16,623 nucleotides of DNA from a bacterium (GTDB taxonomy: Bacteria; Pseudomonadota; Gammaproteobacteria; Burkholderiales; Methylophilaceae): NCBI GenBank assembly GCA_027310505.1, contig DAIDAS010000415.1, positions 1 through 16,623 of the forward strand, in the 5' to 3' direction. The notes under the pieces are model-generated. The model made no database searches and was not told the origin of the DNA. It was given only the letters and a program-made list of their open reading frames with translations. Both the position numbers and the translations under genes were made by a program. Below, piece by piece: positions 5,596-13,289 of the stretch; the first letter of the stretch is position 1; each line of letters starts with the position of its first letter.

Positions 5596-6834
5596 ATGTC
5601 CCAGAAAATTACCACCCCTGCCGACGGCCAGAAAATCACCGTCAACGCCGACAATTCACTGAATGTGCCGGATCATCCGATTATCCCATTTATCGAGGGT
5701 GACGGCATCGGCGTGGACATTACCCCGCCGATGATGCGCGTGGTCGATGCCGCCGTCGCCAAGGCCTATGGCGGCAAGCGCAGCATCGCCTGGATGGAAG
5801 TCTACGCCGGCGAAAAATCCACCAAGGTTTACGGCGACAACGTCTGGCTGCCAGACGAGACCATGCAGGCGGTGAAGGACTACATCATCTCCATCAAGGG
5901 TCCGCTCACGACCCCGGTCGGCGGCGGCATCCGCTCGCTCAACGTCACTCTGCGCCAGGAGCTCGACCTCTACGTCTGCCTGCGTCCGGTGCAGTATTTC
6001 GATGGTGTGCCCAGCCCGGTCAAGCATCCGGAATGGACCGACATGGTGATCTTCCGCGAGAACACCGAAGACATCTACGCCGGCATCGAATTCGCCGCCG
6101 GCTCCGATGAGGTGAAGAAGGTCATCGGCTTTCTGCGCGACATGGGCGCCGCCAAGAAGATCCGCTTCCCGGAAAGCTCTGCCATCGGCATCAAGCCGGT
6201 GTCCGAAGAAGGCACCAAGCGCTTGGTGCGCAAGGCCATTCAGTACACCATCGACAACGAACGCAAGTCGCTGACCATCGTACACAAGGGCAACATCATG
6301 AAGTTCACCGAGGGTGGCTTCAAGAACTGGGCTTACGAAATCGCCAAGCAGGAATTCGGCGCAGTCGAGATCGACGGCGGCCCATGGTGCAAGCTGCCGA
6401 ACGGCATCGTCATCAAGGACTGCATCGCCGATGCCTTCCTGCAGGAAATCCTGCTGCACCCGCAGGATCACTCCGTGGTGGCAACGCTCAACCTGAACGG
6501 CGACTATGTTTCCGATGCGCTGGCAGCTCAGGTTGGCGGCATCGGCATCGCCCCCGGCGCCAACCTGTCCGACACCGTGGCCATGTTCGAAGCCACCCAC
6601 GGCACCGCGCCCAAGATCGCCGGCAAGGATCTCGCCAACCCGTCTTCGCTGATCCTGTCCGCAGAAATGATGCTGCGCCACATGGGTTGGACTGAAGCTG
6701 CTGACCTGGTGTTGCAGGGCGTGGGCAAGGCAATTGCCAGCAAGCGCGTCACCTGGGATTTCTCCAGCCAGATGGAAGGTGCGACGCAGGTTTCCTGCTC
6801 CCAGTTCGGCGAGGAAATCGTCAGCCAGATGTAA
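5596..6834 (+). CDS. icd: Isocitrate dehydrogenase (homodimeric, type I), cofactor preference uncertain
   Basis: 412 residues, collinear with E. coli Icd (416). It converts isocitrate to 2-oxoglutarate and CO2 in the TCA cycle, cytosolic. The substrate loop GGGIRSLNV carries the Ser phosphorylated by AceK in E. coli (Ser113 there), and catalytic regions NLNGDY and VHKGNIMKFTEG are intact. The cofactor site is odd. Using E. coli numbers, Lys344 is kept, but Tyr345 is Ile (residue 341), Val351 is Ala (347), Tyr391 is Trp (387), Arg395 is Ser (391) and Arg292 is His (288). These are the contacts to the NADP 2'-phosphate, and Ile345/Ala351/Ser395 are the NAD-type choices. Annotation as NADP-dependent would therefore be unsafe. 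AGGA lies 6 nt before the ATG. A hairpin ends the gene. Confidence 0.97.
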   Translation: MSQKITTPADGQKITVNADNSLNVPDHPIIPFIEGDGIGVDITPPMMRVVDAAVAKAYGGKRSIAWMEVYAGEKSTKVYGDNVWLPDETMQAVKDYIISIKGPLTTPVGGGIRSLNVTLRQELDLYVCLRPVQYFDGVPSPVKHPEWTDMVIFRENTEDIYAGIEFAAGSDEVKKVIGFLRDMGAAKKIRFPESSAIGIKPVSEEGTKRLVRKAIQYTIDNERKSLTIVHKGNIMKFTEGGFKNWAYEIAKQEFGAVEIDGGPWCKLPNGIVIKDCIADAFLQEILLHPQDHSVVATLNLNGDYVSDALAAQVGGIGIAPGANLSDTVAMFEATHGTAPKIAGKDLANPSSLILSAEMMLRHMGWTEAADLVLQGVGKAIASKRVTWDFSSQMEGATQVSCSQFGEEIVSQM

Positions 6835-6840
6835 CCGAAA

Positions 6841-6869
6841 CGGGCGGCAACTGTTGAAGTTGCCGCCCG
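6841..6869. terminator. Hairpin terminator shared by icd and the secretion operon
   Basis: CGGGCGGCAAC-TGTTGAA-GTTGCCGCCCG, an 11-bp perfect stem filling the 36-bp gap between icd (+) and the ABC exporter gene (-). T-runs are short (TTT on the minus strand, none on the plus strand), but position and stability fit a bidirectional terminator. Confidence 0.7.
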
Positions 6870-6870
6870 G

Positions 6871-8952
6871 TCACGCGACGCGAACCAGTTTTTCCCTGGG
6901 CCCATCGGCCACAACGCGACCACCATCCAGCGCAACCACGCGCTGCGCCACCCCCAGCATGATGACGCTGTGGGTCGTCATGATCAGCACATTGTCAGTA
7001 CCGAGCAGTTTCGGCAAACGTTCTGCCAGCAGGCGCTCGCTATCCGGATCCAGCCCCAGCGTCGGTTCATCCAGCAACAAGATGCGACAGGGCTGGGCAA
7101 AAGCGCGTGCCAGCGCGACCTTCTGGCGTTGCCCGCCGGAAAGGTTGCTTCCACGCTCATCAAGCCGCATGCCCAGTGTCATGCGGCCGCTTTTTAGTTC
7201 ATCTTCCAGGCCGGAAACCCAAAGGGCCTGCACAAAGCGCTCGCTGTCGGGCGCGCTGCCTGCTATTCGCAGGTTTTCTTCCAGCGTGCCTGCGAACAAG
7301 GCAGGATCCTGGGATTTCCATGCCATCCAGCGTGCTCGATCCAGCCGGGCAATGTCGTCGAGGGCCAGGCCATCGATCAATATCTGCCCGGCATCGGGCT
7401 TGCACAATCCGGAGAGACATCGCAGCAAGGTGGTCTTGCCGGCCCCCGGCTTGCCCAGCAACGCAATACGCTCGCCCGGGGTGACTGTCAGTGAAACCGC
7501 ATCCAGCGCGATCGGCCGATCCGGATAATGCTTTCCCAACCCGATCACGGCAATGTTGCCACTGATAGCCGGACGAGGTGTATGTTCGCGCTCGGCGACA
7601 GAATGCAGGCTGCTTTCCATGCGCGCGGCGGCCCGCTGAAAATCCTTCCATTTGCCCACCACCATGAACAATGACGTCACAAGCGACATGGCACGTGCCG
7701 TCAGCAGATTGCAGGCGATCAAGCCGCCTACGGACAAATTGCGTGCATCGATCAGGTAAGCTCCAGCCACCAGCATGACAACCGTGCTGAATGTCAGCAT
7801 GCCTGCGGCAAGCGTGTTCGCATGGCTTGTCGCCAGGCGGCGCTGCCCGTCGATGCCGGCAGCGCCATCCGAGAGTTCGCGCCAGCGGCGCAGGAACACA
7901 CCCTCACCCGGCACTGTTCGCACCACATCCAGCGACCCCAGCACTTCGCTCATATAAGCCAGCTTGCGCGTATTCTGCTGCTCGGCCTCTTTGCCCAGCC
8001 GATTGCTGCGCACCTGCAACGCATACCCCATGGCGGCATAAGCCAGCACCAGAAGCAACGCGACAATCACCAGCGGCCAGGCGATCAGGCCAACCGCCAG
8101 CAGGTAGAGCAGCAGGAAGGGCAAGTCCGCCAGAGCCAGCAGATAAGTGGACGAAACAAAATCACGGGCAACCGCCAGATCGCGGTAATTGGAAAGAAAG
8201 CGCGCAAAACCGCCCGAGAGATCAGTCTGCGCAACCAGCCGGTGCCACAAGGTCTCGTCGCCGCGCCGGGTCAGGTTTTCGGCAATATGTTCCGTCGACC
8301 AGGCGCGCACGATGCGCATGGCGGCATCCGTCGCGATATAAATCGCCATGCCGAGAGTAAGCGCCCACAATGTCTCGAACACGCCGTTGTTGACGACCTT
8401 GTCATACACCAGCATGGAAAATAACGGCAACAACAATTGCCCGGCATTGATGAAAAGGCTGGCCAGCCCGACCTCCGCCCAAGCTGCGCGCAGTGCAGGC
8501 CAAAGCGCCACGATAGAATCGAAGCCGCCAGTTTTGGCATCCTTGCGCGGGATTCGCAACACGACGGCCTCGGCCAGCGCATCTCCCGCAGAGTCCGGGA
8601 CATCCCCCAACGGTTCGCCATGCGCATTCAGCGTCTGCCAGCGCTGGTGCTGACGGTGCAAAAGCAAAAAACCGCCGCCGTATAACCGGAGCAGTGCGAG
8701 ATCGCCCGGCAGCTCCAGAATTTCACGCAGGGCAGCTTCCAGATGACGGGCAGCCAAGCCGGCATGGTCAAGGCGTCGAACCTGTATAGGCCAATTGTCG
8801 ATTCTTTCCGCCAATGGCCCCAACGCCCGCCGCAGTCTTGACGCTGCACTACGATCAGAACCGCAGAGGCCTGTGATTGCAGCAAGCACGCCATGACGAT
8901 CCAGCCCGCTTTCTGGAATGTCAGCCACGGCAGATAACGAAGGGGCTGTCAT
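6871..8952 (-). CDS. Type I secretion ABC exporter (LapB/LssB/SiiF type)
   Basis: 693 residues from the ATG at 8952; a TTG at 9015 would extend it by 21 residues into the RTX stop region but is less likely. Inner-membrane exporter that pairs with the HlyD-type adaptor and a TolC-like pore to secrete the RTX protein. The N-terminal 120 or so residues look like a C39-like domain without the catalytic Cys/His, which in this family binds substrate instead of cleaving it. A six-helix ABC membrane domain follows (about 150-430). The ATPase domain has Walker A GKPGAGKTT (Lys506), signature LSGGQ (604-608), Walker B LLLDEP (Asp628, Glu629) and His661 in TTHSV, all intact. It is the last gene of the operon, 47 bp after the RTX stop. 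Confidence 0.93.
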   Translation of the reverse strand: MTAPSLSAVADIPESGLDRHGVLAAITGLCGSDRSAASRLRRALGPLAERIDNWPIQVRRLDHAGLAARHLEAALREILELPGDLALLRLYGGGFLLLHRQHQRWQTLNAHGEPLGDVPDSAGDALAEAVVLRIPRKDAKTGGFDSIVALWPALRAAWAEVGLASLFINAGQLLLPLFSMLVYDKVVNNGVFETLWALTLGMAIYIATDAAMRIVRAWSTEHIAENLTRRGDETLWHRLVAQTDLSGGFARFLSNYRDLAVARDFVSSTYLLALADLPFLLLYLLAVGLIAWPLVIVALLLVLAYAAMGYALQVRSNRLGKEAEQQNTRKLAYMSEVLGSLDVVRTVPGEGVFLRRWRELSDGAAGIDGQRRLATSHANTLAAGMLTFSTVVMLVAGAYLIDARNLSVGGLIACNLLTARAMSLVTSLFMVVGKWKDFQRAAARMESSLHSVAEREHTPRPAISGNIAVIGLGKHYPDRPIALDAVSLTVTPGERIALLGKPGAGKTTLLRCLSGLCKPDAGQILIDGLALDDIARLDRARWMAWKSQDPALFAGTLEENLRIAGSAPDSERFVQALWVSGLEDELKSGRMTLGMRLDERGSNLSGGQRQKVALARAFAQPCRILLLDEPTLGLDPDSERLLAERLPKLLGTDNVLIMTTHSVIMLGVAQRVVALDGGRVVADGPREKLVRVA

Positions 8953-8999
8953 CCAATAAAACTTTCCATATAGCAAAAAATGATTCTTCGACCACGCAC

Positions 9000-11900
9000 T
9001 CAGGCCGCCTGCCAATGAATCTGCGCCACCACCTGGCTCGTCGCATTAAGCACCAGATACTGCGTCTCACCCGGGGGAGTGAGGGTTTGAACGGTTTCCC
9101 CTGCGGCCAGATTGATATTGATGGTATCGCCAGTATCCGCCTTGATCACGATCTGCGAAGCATTGCCATTATTGACATAGTTACGTATGTCCAGGCTGGA
9201 GATTCCCAACGAGGTATTGATGCCGTCGCGGATGTTCAGGATTTCCATATTGGTCACATGGGTGGCCAGCGTATGAAGATCATAAGGTACAGCTGTCAGG
9301 CCGGTTAGCTGGATAGTATCGCCCACGCCCACCGTATTGGCTCCACCATCGAGCAGCGTTGGCAGATTGGCGGCACTGGCATTCACGATAAATGTATCGT
9401 CGCCGTTGCCCCCCAGTGCCATGTCATGCCCTGAGGTAACATCTAGGGTATCGTTACCATCCAGGCCCGACAGAGTATCGTCACCAGCGCCGCCGACCAG
9501 CACATTGGCGCCCGCATCACCGGTCAGATTATCGTTGAAACTGGAGCCCGTCAGATTCTGGATGCCGAAATAAGTGTCGCCAGCGGCATCGCCTGTGTTG
9601 ATCGTCGGATTGGTCAGGCTGGCGATCACGCCCATTCCAAAGGCCGTTGTCGCCGCACCTGCCGCAACCAGTCCTGCGTGGGCATAACTGGCTGTAACCG
9701 AACCACCACCGCCATACAAACTATCGGCACCGGCCATGCCTTCCAGCACGTCGTTGCCGCTAAAACCATCCAGAACATTGGCACCAGCATCGCCATACAG
9801 AAAATCGTTATAGGCTGAACCAAACAGACCCTCGATATTGACCAGCGTATCTCCGGCAGCCTCACCCGTAAACACGATCCCAAGCGCAGAATTCAGGCTG
9901 GGCGCCATCAAGGAAACAGTCACACCAACACTACCGTTATCGTACTCCGCATAGTCGTAACCGGCTCCACCATCAATATAGTCCGCGCCCTGCCCGCCAG
10001 CGATCTCATTGTCGCTGGCGTTACCAATCAAAATATCATTGAAGCTAGAGCCATACCCGATATTCTCGATACCAATCAAAGTATCGTTGCCACTGCCTCC
10101 CGTGGCTGACTGAGCCTTGATTAGAGCGCCTGCGTTAGGCATGCCGGCAGGGACCGTGTAGTCAATAGCGCTCAGATTGACGTTGACGCCAGCCGTTGCA
10201 TAGCGGTAATCGACCCAATCGCCCCCGCTGCTACCGCCGGTGATGATGTTGTCGGCATTGTTAGCGTAAACATATAGGCTGTTAGTGCCGGTAACCGAAA
10301 TATTCTCGATGTTGTTGAATGTGGCAAACGCTGCCCCCCAGTTTTGCTGGATCGTGCCATTGGTTTGAGCGGAGCCACCTCCCATGTTGAACTGCCAGGC
10401 AGACCATCCGGGCTGATCCATAATCAGAGTGTCAACCCCGGTGCCACCATCGATGAAGTCCCTGGTGGCATCGTTGCCGGTGAGCGTCAGTACGTCGTTT
10501 CCATTACCGCCAATCAACTGTGCCGCGCCTATGCCGTCATCAATCAACACGTCATTGCCATCGCCGCCGATGAGCGTGTCGGCCCCTGCTCCGCCCGTGA
10601 GCGTGTCGTTTCCAGCCCCCCCTGTCAGGATGTTGTTTCCCGCATCACCTGTCAGCACGTCATTGAATGCGGAACCCGTCAAATTCTGGATATTGACGTA
10701 CACGTCGCCCGTTGCATCACCGGTATTGGAGGCTGGGTTGGCGAGCGAAGCCGTTACCCCCATCCCGCCGCCCTGATCCAGGCTATGCGCGTAGCTGGCA
10801 GTGTTGTTGCCAGCGCCACCGATGAGGGTGTCGGCGCCGCCCATTCCTTCCAGCACATCGTCACCCGCGCCGCCGTCCAGAATATTGGCCCCGCCATCTC
10901 CGATCAGGGTGTCTGCAAAGGCGGAGCCGGTGAGGTTTTCGATGCTTCTGTAGATGTCACCCACCGCGTCGCCCGCACTGCTGAACCCGGCCAGGCCGGT
11001 GGTGAGCGACGCTGCGATACTGCCAGTGGCGTGGGCGTAACTGGCGGTATCATTCCCGGCACCGCCAATCAGGGTATCGGCGCCACCCATTCCTTCCAGC
11101 ACATCGTCACCCGCGCCGCCGTCCAGAATATTGGCCCCGCCGTCGCCGATCAGGGTGTCTGCGAAAGCAGAGCCGGTGAGGTTTTCGATGCTGCTGTAGA
11201 TGTCACCTGCGGCGTCGTTGGTTTGCACGACACCTGCCAAGCCAGTCGTCAGGCTGGCAACCACGCCCAGTGCTGCGTGGGCGTAGCTGGCGGTGTCGTT
11301 GCCGGCTCCGCCGATGAGCGTGTCGGCGCCGTCCATGCCTTCCAGCACGTCATTGCCGGCACCGCCGTCCAGGATATTGGCACCGCCGTCGCCGGTCAGA
11401 GTGTCGTCACCGGCACCCCCAGTGAGGTTTTCGATAGAAATCAGGATATCGCCATCGGCCTCGCCCTGCGTGCCGGTATTCGTCGTCAGGCTGACCGCCA
11501 CGCCAGTGACTGCGTACGCATAGCTTGCATTGTCATTCCCTGCCCCGCCATCAAGCGTATCGGCGCCCCCACGGCCAATCAGAATGTCATTGCCGGCGCC
11601 ACCCTTTAGCACGTTGGCTTGGGCATCACCTATCAGGATGTCGTTGAAATCCGAACCTGTGAGATTTTCGATATTGACATAAATATCACCCGCCGCCTCG
11701 CCGGTATTGGCAACCCCAAGACCAGTATCCAGTGTGGCCGTGACGCCTGTTGCGGCATGCTCGTAAGTCGCCGTATCGATACCCTGCCCACCGTCGAGCA
11801 CGTCGGCACCTAGCCCCCCATCCAGAATATCGTTGCCGACACCGCCATTCAAGGTGTCGTTGCCGTTCCCACCGTGGAGAATATCCGCCCCCGCACCGCC

Positions 11901-13193
11901 ATTGACGCTATCGTTGCCGTCCCCGGCAAACACCTCAACCCCCACACCGGCACGCGGCAAGACCATCATTGGGGCACCCGTTGCACTAGTGGCGGAGAAA
12001 TCACTCGTCGTGACAGCATCGCGCCAGGTAAAGTTGAGATTGTTGACGACCTGAAAGGCAAATGGACCGGCGTGACCGTCGATGGTGACATCGGCGCCAA
12101 AATCGACAGGGGCGGCGCTATCGCTCACGTTGTATACGATGGCAATATCCGCCCCATGCAGCAACATGTCCTTGGTGGGCGTGACATGCCAGGAGTTGGA
12201 AGTCGGGCTATCCCTGGTCACAACGGCCCCGCCAACCCCCTTGAGATCAAACCCGGGTATCTGCGCGATCTTGGCTGCATTAAACACCAGCTGAATGGAG
12301 GTCAGATCGGAAAAATTATTGATGGTCAGGTGCAGGTTCTTGCTCCACTGCCCCACACCACTGCTGAATGCCGGATTGAAGTCTATGGTGTCGGCGCCTG
12401 CCGTGCCGTTGATGACCTCGCGTGTCGCCTGTTTTGCAGGGCTGGCGCGATCCGCCAGCTGATTCGAGTCGGTGTTGGGGTCATAGGCGCCCAGCGGTAA
12501 ATCCGTCCGTCCGGAAGGTGCGACCTTGAATTCGGACGAAGTATAAAGCGTAGCCGTAAAATTAGGCTGCCCCAGCCCGGTCGCGTGCAGAATATCCTGG
12601 ATGCTCTGGGTCGACTTGCCTACCCGATACACGGATGGCTGTGCAGTGACCAGCGGAACCACCGTTGCCGGCACCTCACCCTCGCCGCCTCCAACGCCAA
12701 CACTATTGCCAGGGCCTTTGCCGCCACCTGTGGCTGCGCCCGCCCCAACCTTTACCATCGGTGCCGGCGGCGGCATGTCAGGCAGGTGCTCGCTCGGTGA
12801 CACGTCTTCTTGAGGCGGAGGATTGGCGTCGATATTCTCCGTGACCAACCGCAGGCTGCCGGCCTTGGCAGGATTGGCAACCCCGACCAGCTTGAACAAT
12901 TCCGGAAGACTGACCCTGCGGTCAGAGAACACGGCATCCGGGGGATTGGAACCCAGCGCATCCAGTGCGCCATTTTGAATCACGACATGATCGCCATTGG
13001 CGAAACTGAGCAACAAGTCCACATCGGCAACATCGACCAGTTTCAGCGTACTCAATGCCTCTTTGATAGCGACGCCACCCTCGAGCGAGGCGGTTGCCCG
13101 TACGAGATCGCCCGCCACCGGTGCCTGGGCACTGGATTTGTCACCTGCTTGAGCCACCCCGTGCTGCGTCTTGGCTGTTTTCTGGTTTGCCAT
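9000..13193 (-). CDS. Large RTX calcium-binding protein, type I secretion substrate
   Basis: 1397 residues, the presumed cargo of the adjacent exporter. No Sec signal. Residues 1-120 form a compact N-terminal region (with FANGDHVVIQNGALDAL) resembling the N termini of big type I-secreted adhesins. A Pro/Gly-rich linker (about 122-175) and a beta-rich segment I cannot assign (about 260-400) follow. From about 421 to 1263 there are many RTX nonapeptides of the GGxGxDxLx type, arranged in units of about 80 residues, each with a SYAHA...GVxASL strand part, an IENLTGS motif and an RTX block. The last 130 residues (NMEILNIRDGINTSLGISSLDI and onwards) resemble the C-terminal secretion region of Bap/LapA-like proteins. 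AAGGGG 6 nt upstream of the ATG is a strong ribosome binding site. Likely an adhesin or matrix protein; no enzyme domain is seen, and no clear LapG-type TAAG/AAAG site. Confidence 0.93.
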   Translation of the reverse strand: MANQKTAKTQHGVAQAGDKSSAQAPVAGDLVRATASLEGGVAIKEALSTLKLVDVADVDLLLSFANGDHVVIQNGALDALGSNPPDAVFSDRRVSLPELFKLVGVANPAKAGSLRLVTENIDANPPPQEDVSPSEHLPDMPPPAPMVKVGAGAATGGGKGPGNSVGVGGGEGEVPATVVPLVTAQPSVYRVGKSTQSIQDILHATGLGQPNFTATLYTSSEFKVAPSGRTDLPLGAYDPNTDSNQLADRASPAKQATREVINGTAGADTIDFNPAFSSGVGQWSKNLHLTINNFSDLTSIQLVFNAAKIAQIPGFDLKGVGGAVVTRDSPTSNSWHVTPTKDMLLHGADIAIVYNVSDSAAPVDFGADVTIDGHAGPFAFQVVNNLNFTWRDAVTTSDFSATSATGAPMMVLPRAGVGVEVFAGDGNDSVNGGAGADILHGGNGNDTLNGGVGNDILDGGLGADVLDGGQGIDTATYEHAATGVTATLDTGLGVANTGEAAGDIYVNIENLTGSDFNDILIGDAQANVLKGGAGNDILIGRGGADTLDGGAGNDNASYAYAVTGVAVSLTTNTGTQGEADGDILISIENLTGGAGDDTLTGDGGANILDGGAGNDVLEGMDGADTLIGGAGNDTASYAHAALGVVASLTTGLAGVVQTNDAAGDIYSSIENLTGSAFADTLIGDGGANILDGGAGDDVLEGMGGADTLIGGAGNDTASYAHATGSIAASLTTGLAGFSSAGDAVGDIYRSIENLTGSAFADTLIGDGGANILDGGAGDDVLEGMGGADTLIGGAGNNTASYAHSLDQGGGMGVTASLANPASNTGDATGDVYVNIQNLTGSAFNDVLTGDAGNNILTGGAGNDTLTGGAGADTLIGGDGNDVLIDDGIGAAQLIGGNGNDVLTLTGNDATRDFIDGGTGVDTLIMDQPGWSAWQFNMGGGSAQTNGTIQQNWGAAFATFNNIENISVTGTNSLYVYANNADNIITGGSSGGDWVDYRYATAGVNVNLSAIDYTVPAGMPNAGALIKAQSATGGSGNDTLIGIENIGYGSSFNDILIGNASDNEIAGGQGADYIDGGAGYDYAEYDNGSVGVTVSLMAPSLNSALGIVFTGEAAGDTLVNIEGLFGSAYNDFLYGDAGANVLDGFSGNDVLEGMAGADSLYGGGGSVTASYAHAGLVAAGAATTAFGMGVIASLTNPTINTGDAAGDTYFGIQNLTGSSFNDNLTGDAGANVLVGGAGDDTLSGLDGNDTLDVTSGHDMALGGNGDDTFIVNASAANLPTLLDGGANTVGVGDTIQLTGLTAVPYDLHTLATHVTNMEILNIRDGINTSLGISSLDIRNYVNNGNASQIVIKADTGDTININLAAGETVQTLTPPGETQYLVLNATSQVVAQIHWQAA
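10797..11768 (-). repeat. Tandem coding repeats in the RTX gene (four full units, 79-82 codons)
   Basis: Unit starts on the minus strand are at 11768 (81 codons), 11525 (79), 11288 (82), 11042 (82), with a further diverged unit from 10796. Two neighbouring 246-bp units are nearly identical at DNA level: 10831-10960 against 11077-11206 differ at 7 of 130 positions, with 56 consecutive identical bases from 10840. More diverged units continue to about 9410. Confidence 0.9.
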
Positions 13194-13214
13194 TTGTTAC
13201 CCCTTCAGTGGTTT

Positions 13215-13261
13215 CCCGTAACTCACGTATCGGGAGTGCGGCCGCATAGCGAATCGCGGCC
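13215..13261. other. Two hairpins in the 96-bp gap before the RTX gene
   Basis: CCCGTA...TATCGGG (13215-13234, one bulge) and GGCCGC-ATAGCGAATC-GCGGCC (13240-13261). They lie in the only sizeable untranslated gap directly upstream of the cargo gene and its strong ribosome binding site. Roles such as mRNA processing or differential expression of the abundant substrate are inference. No promoter boxes were recognised here. Confidence 0.5.
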
Positions 13262-13289
13262 ATGTCTATCAGCGGTTGTTGTTCCAGGG

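Noticed and set aside
5656..6681. Minus-strand ORF of 341 codons opposite icd
   Set aside because: Antisense to a fully conserved icd frame; composition (many His, Asp, Gly in low-complexity order) is typical of GC-rich shadow frames.
9000..9015. TTG start for the ABC exporter overlapping the RTX stop
   Set aside because: The added 21 residues are not typical of the family, and the ATG at 8952 opens the usual N-terminal region.
10344..11609. Long plus-strand ORF (421 codons) opposite the RTX repeats
   Set aside because: It is the antisense shadow of the repetitive RTX coding frame; it only repeats with the 246-bp unit, shows no known domain and has no ribosome binding site.
9400..11940. Regularly spaced repeats that could be mistaken for a CRISPR or satellite array
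   Set aside because: Period and variation follow codons of the RTX protein; repeats are about 80 codons long with no constant short repeat and unique spacers.
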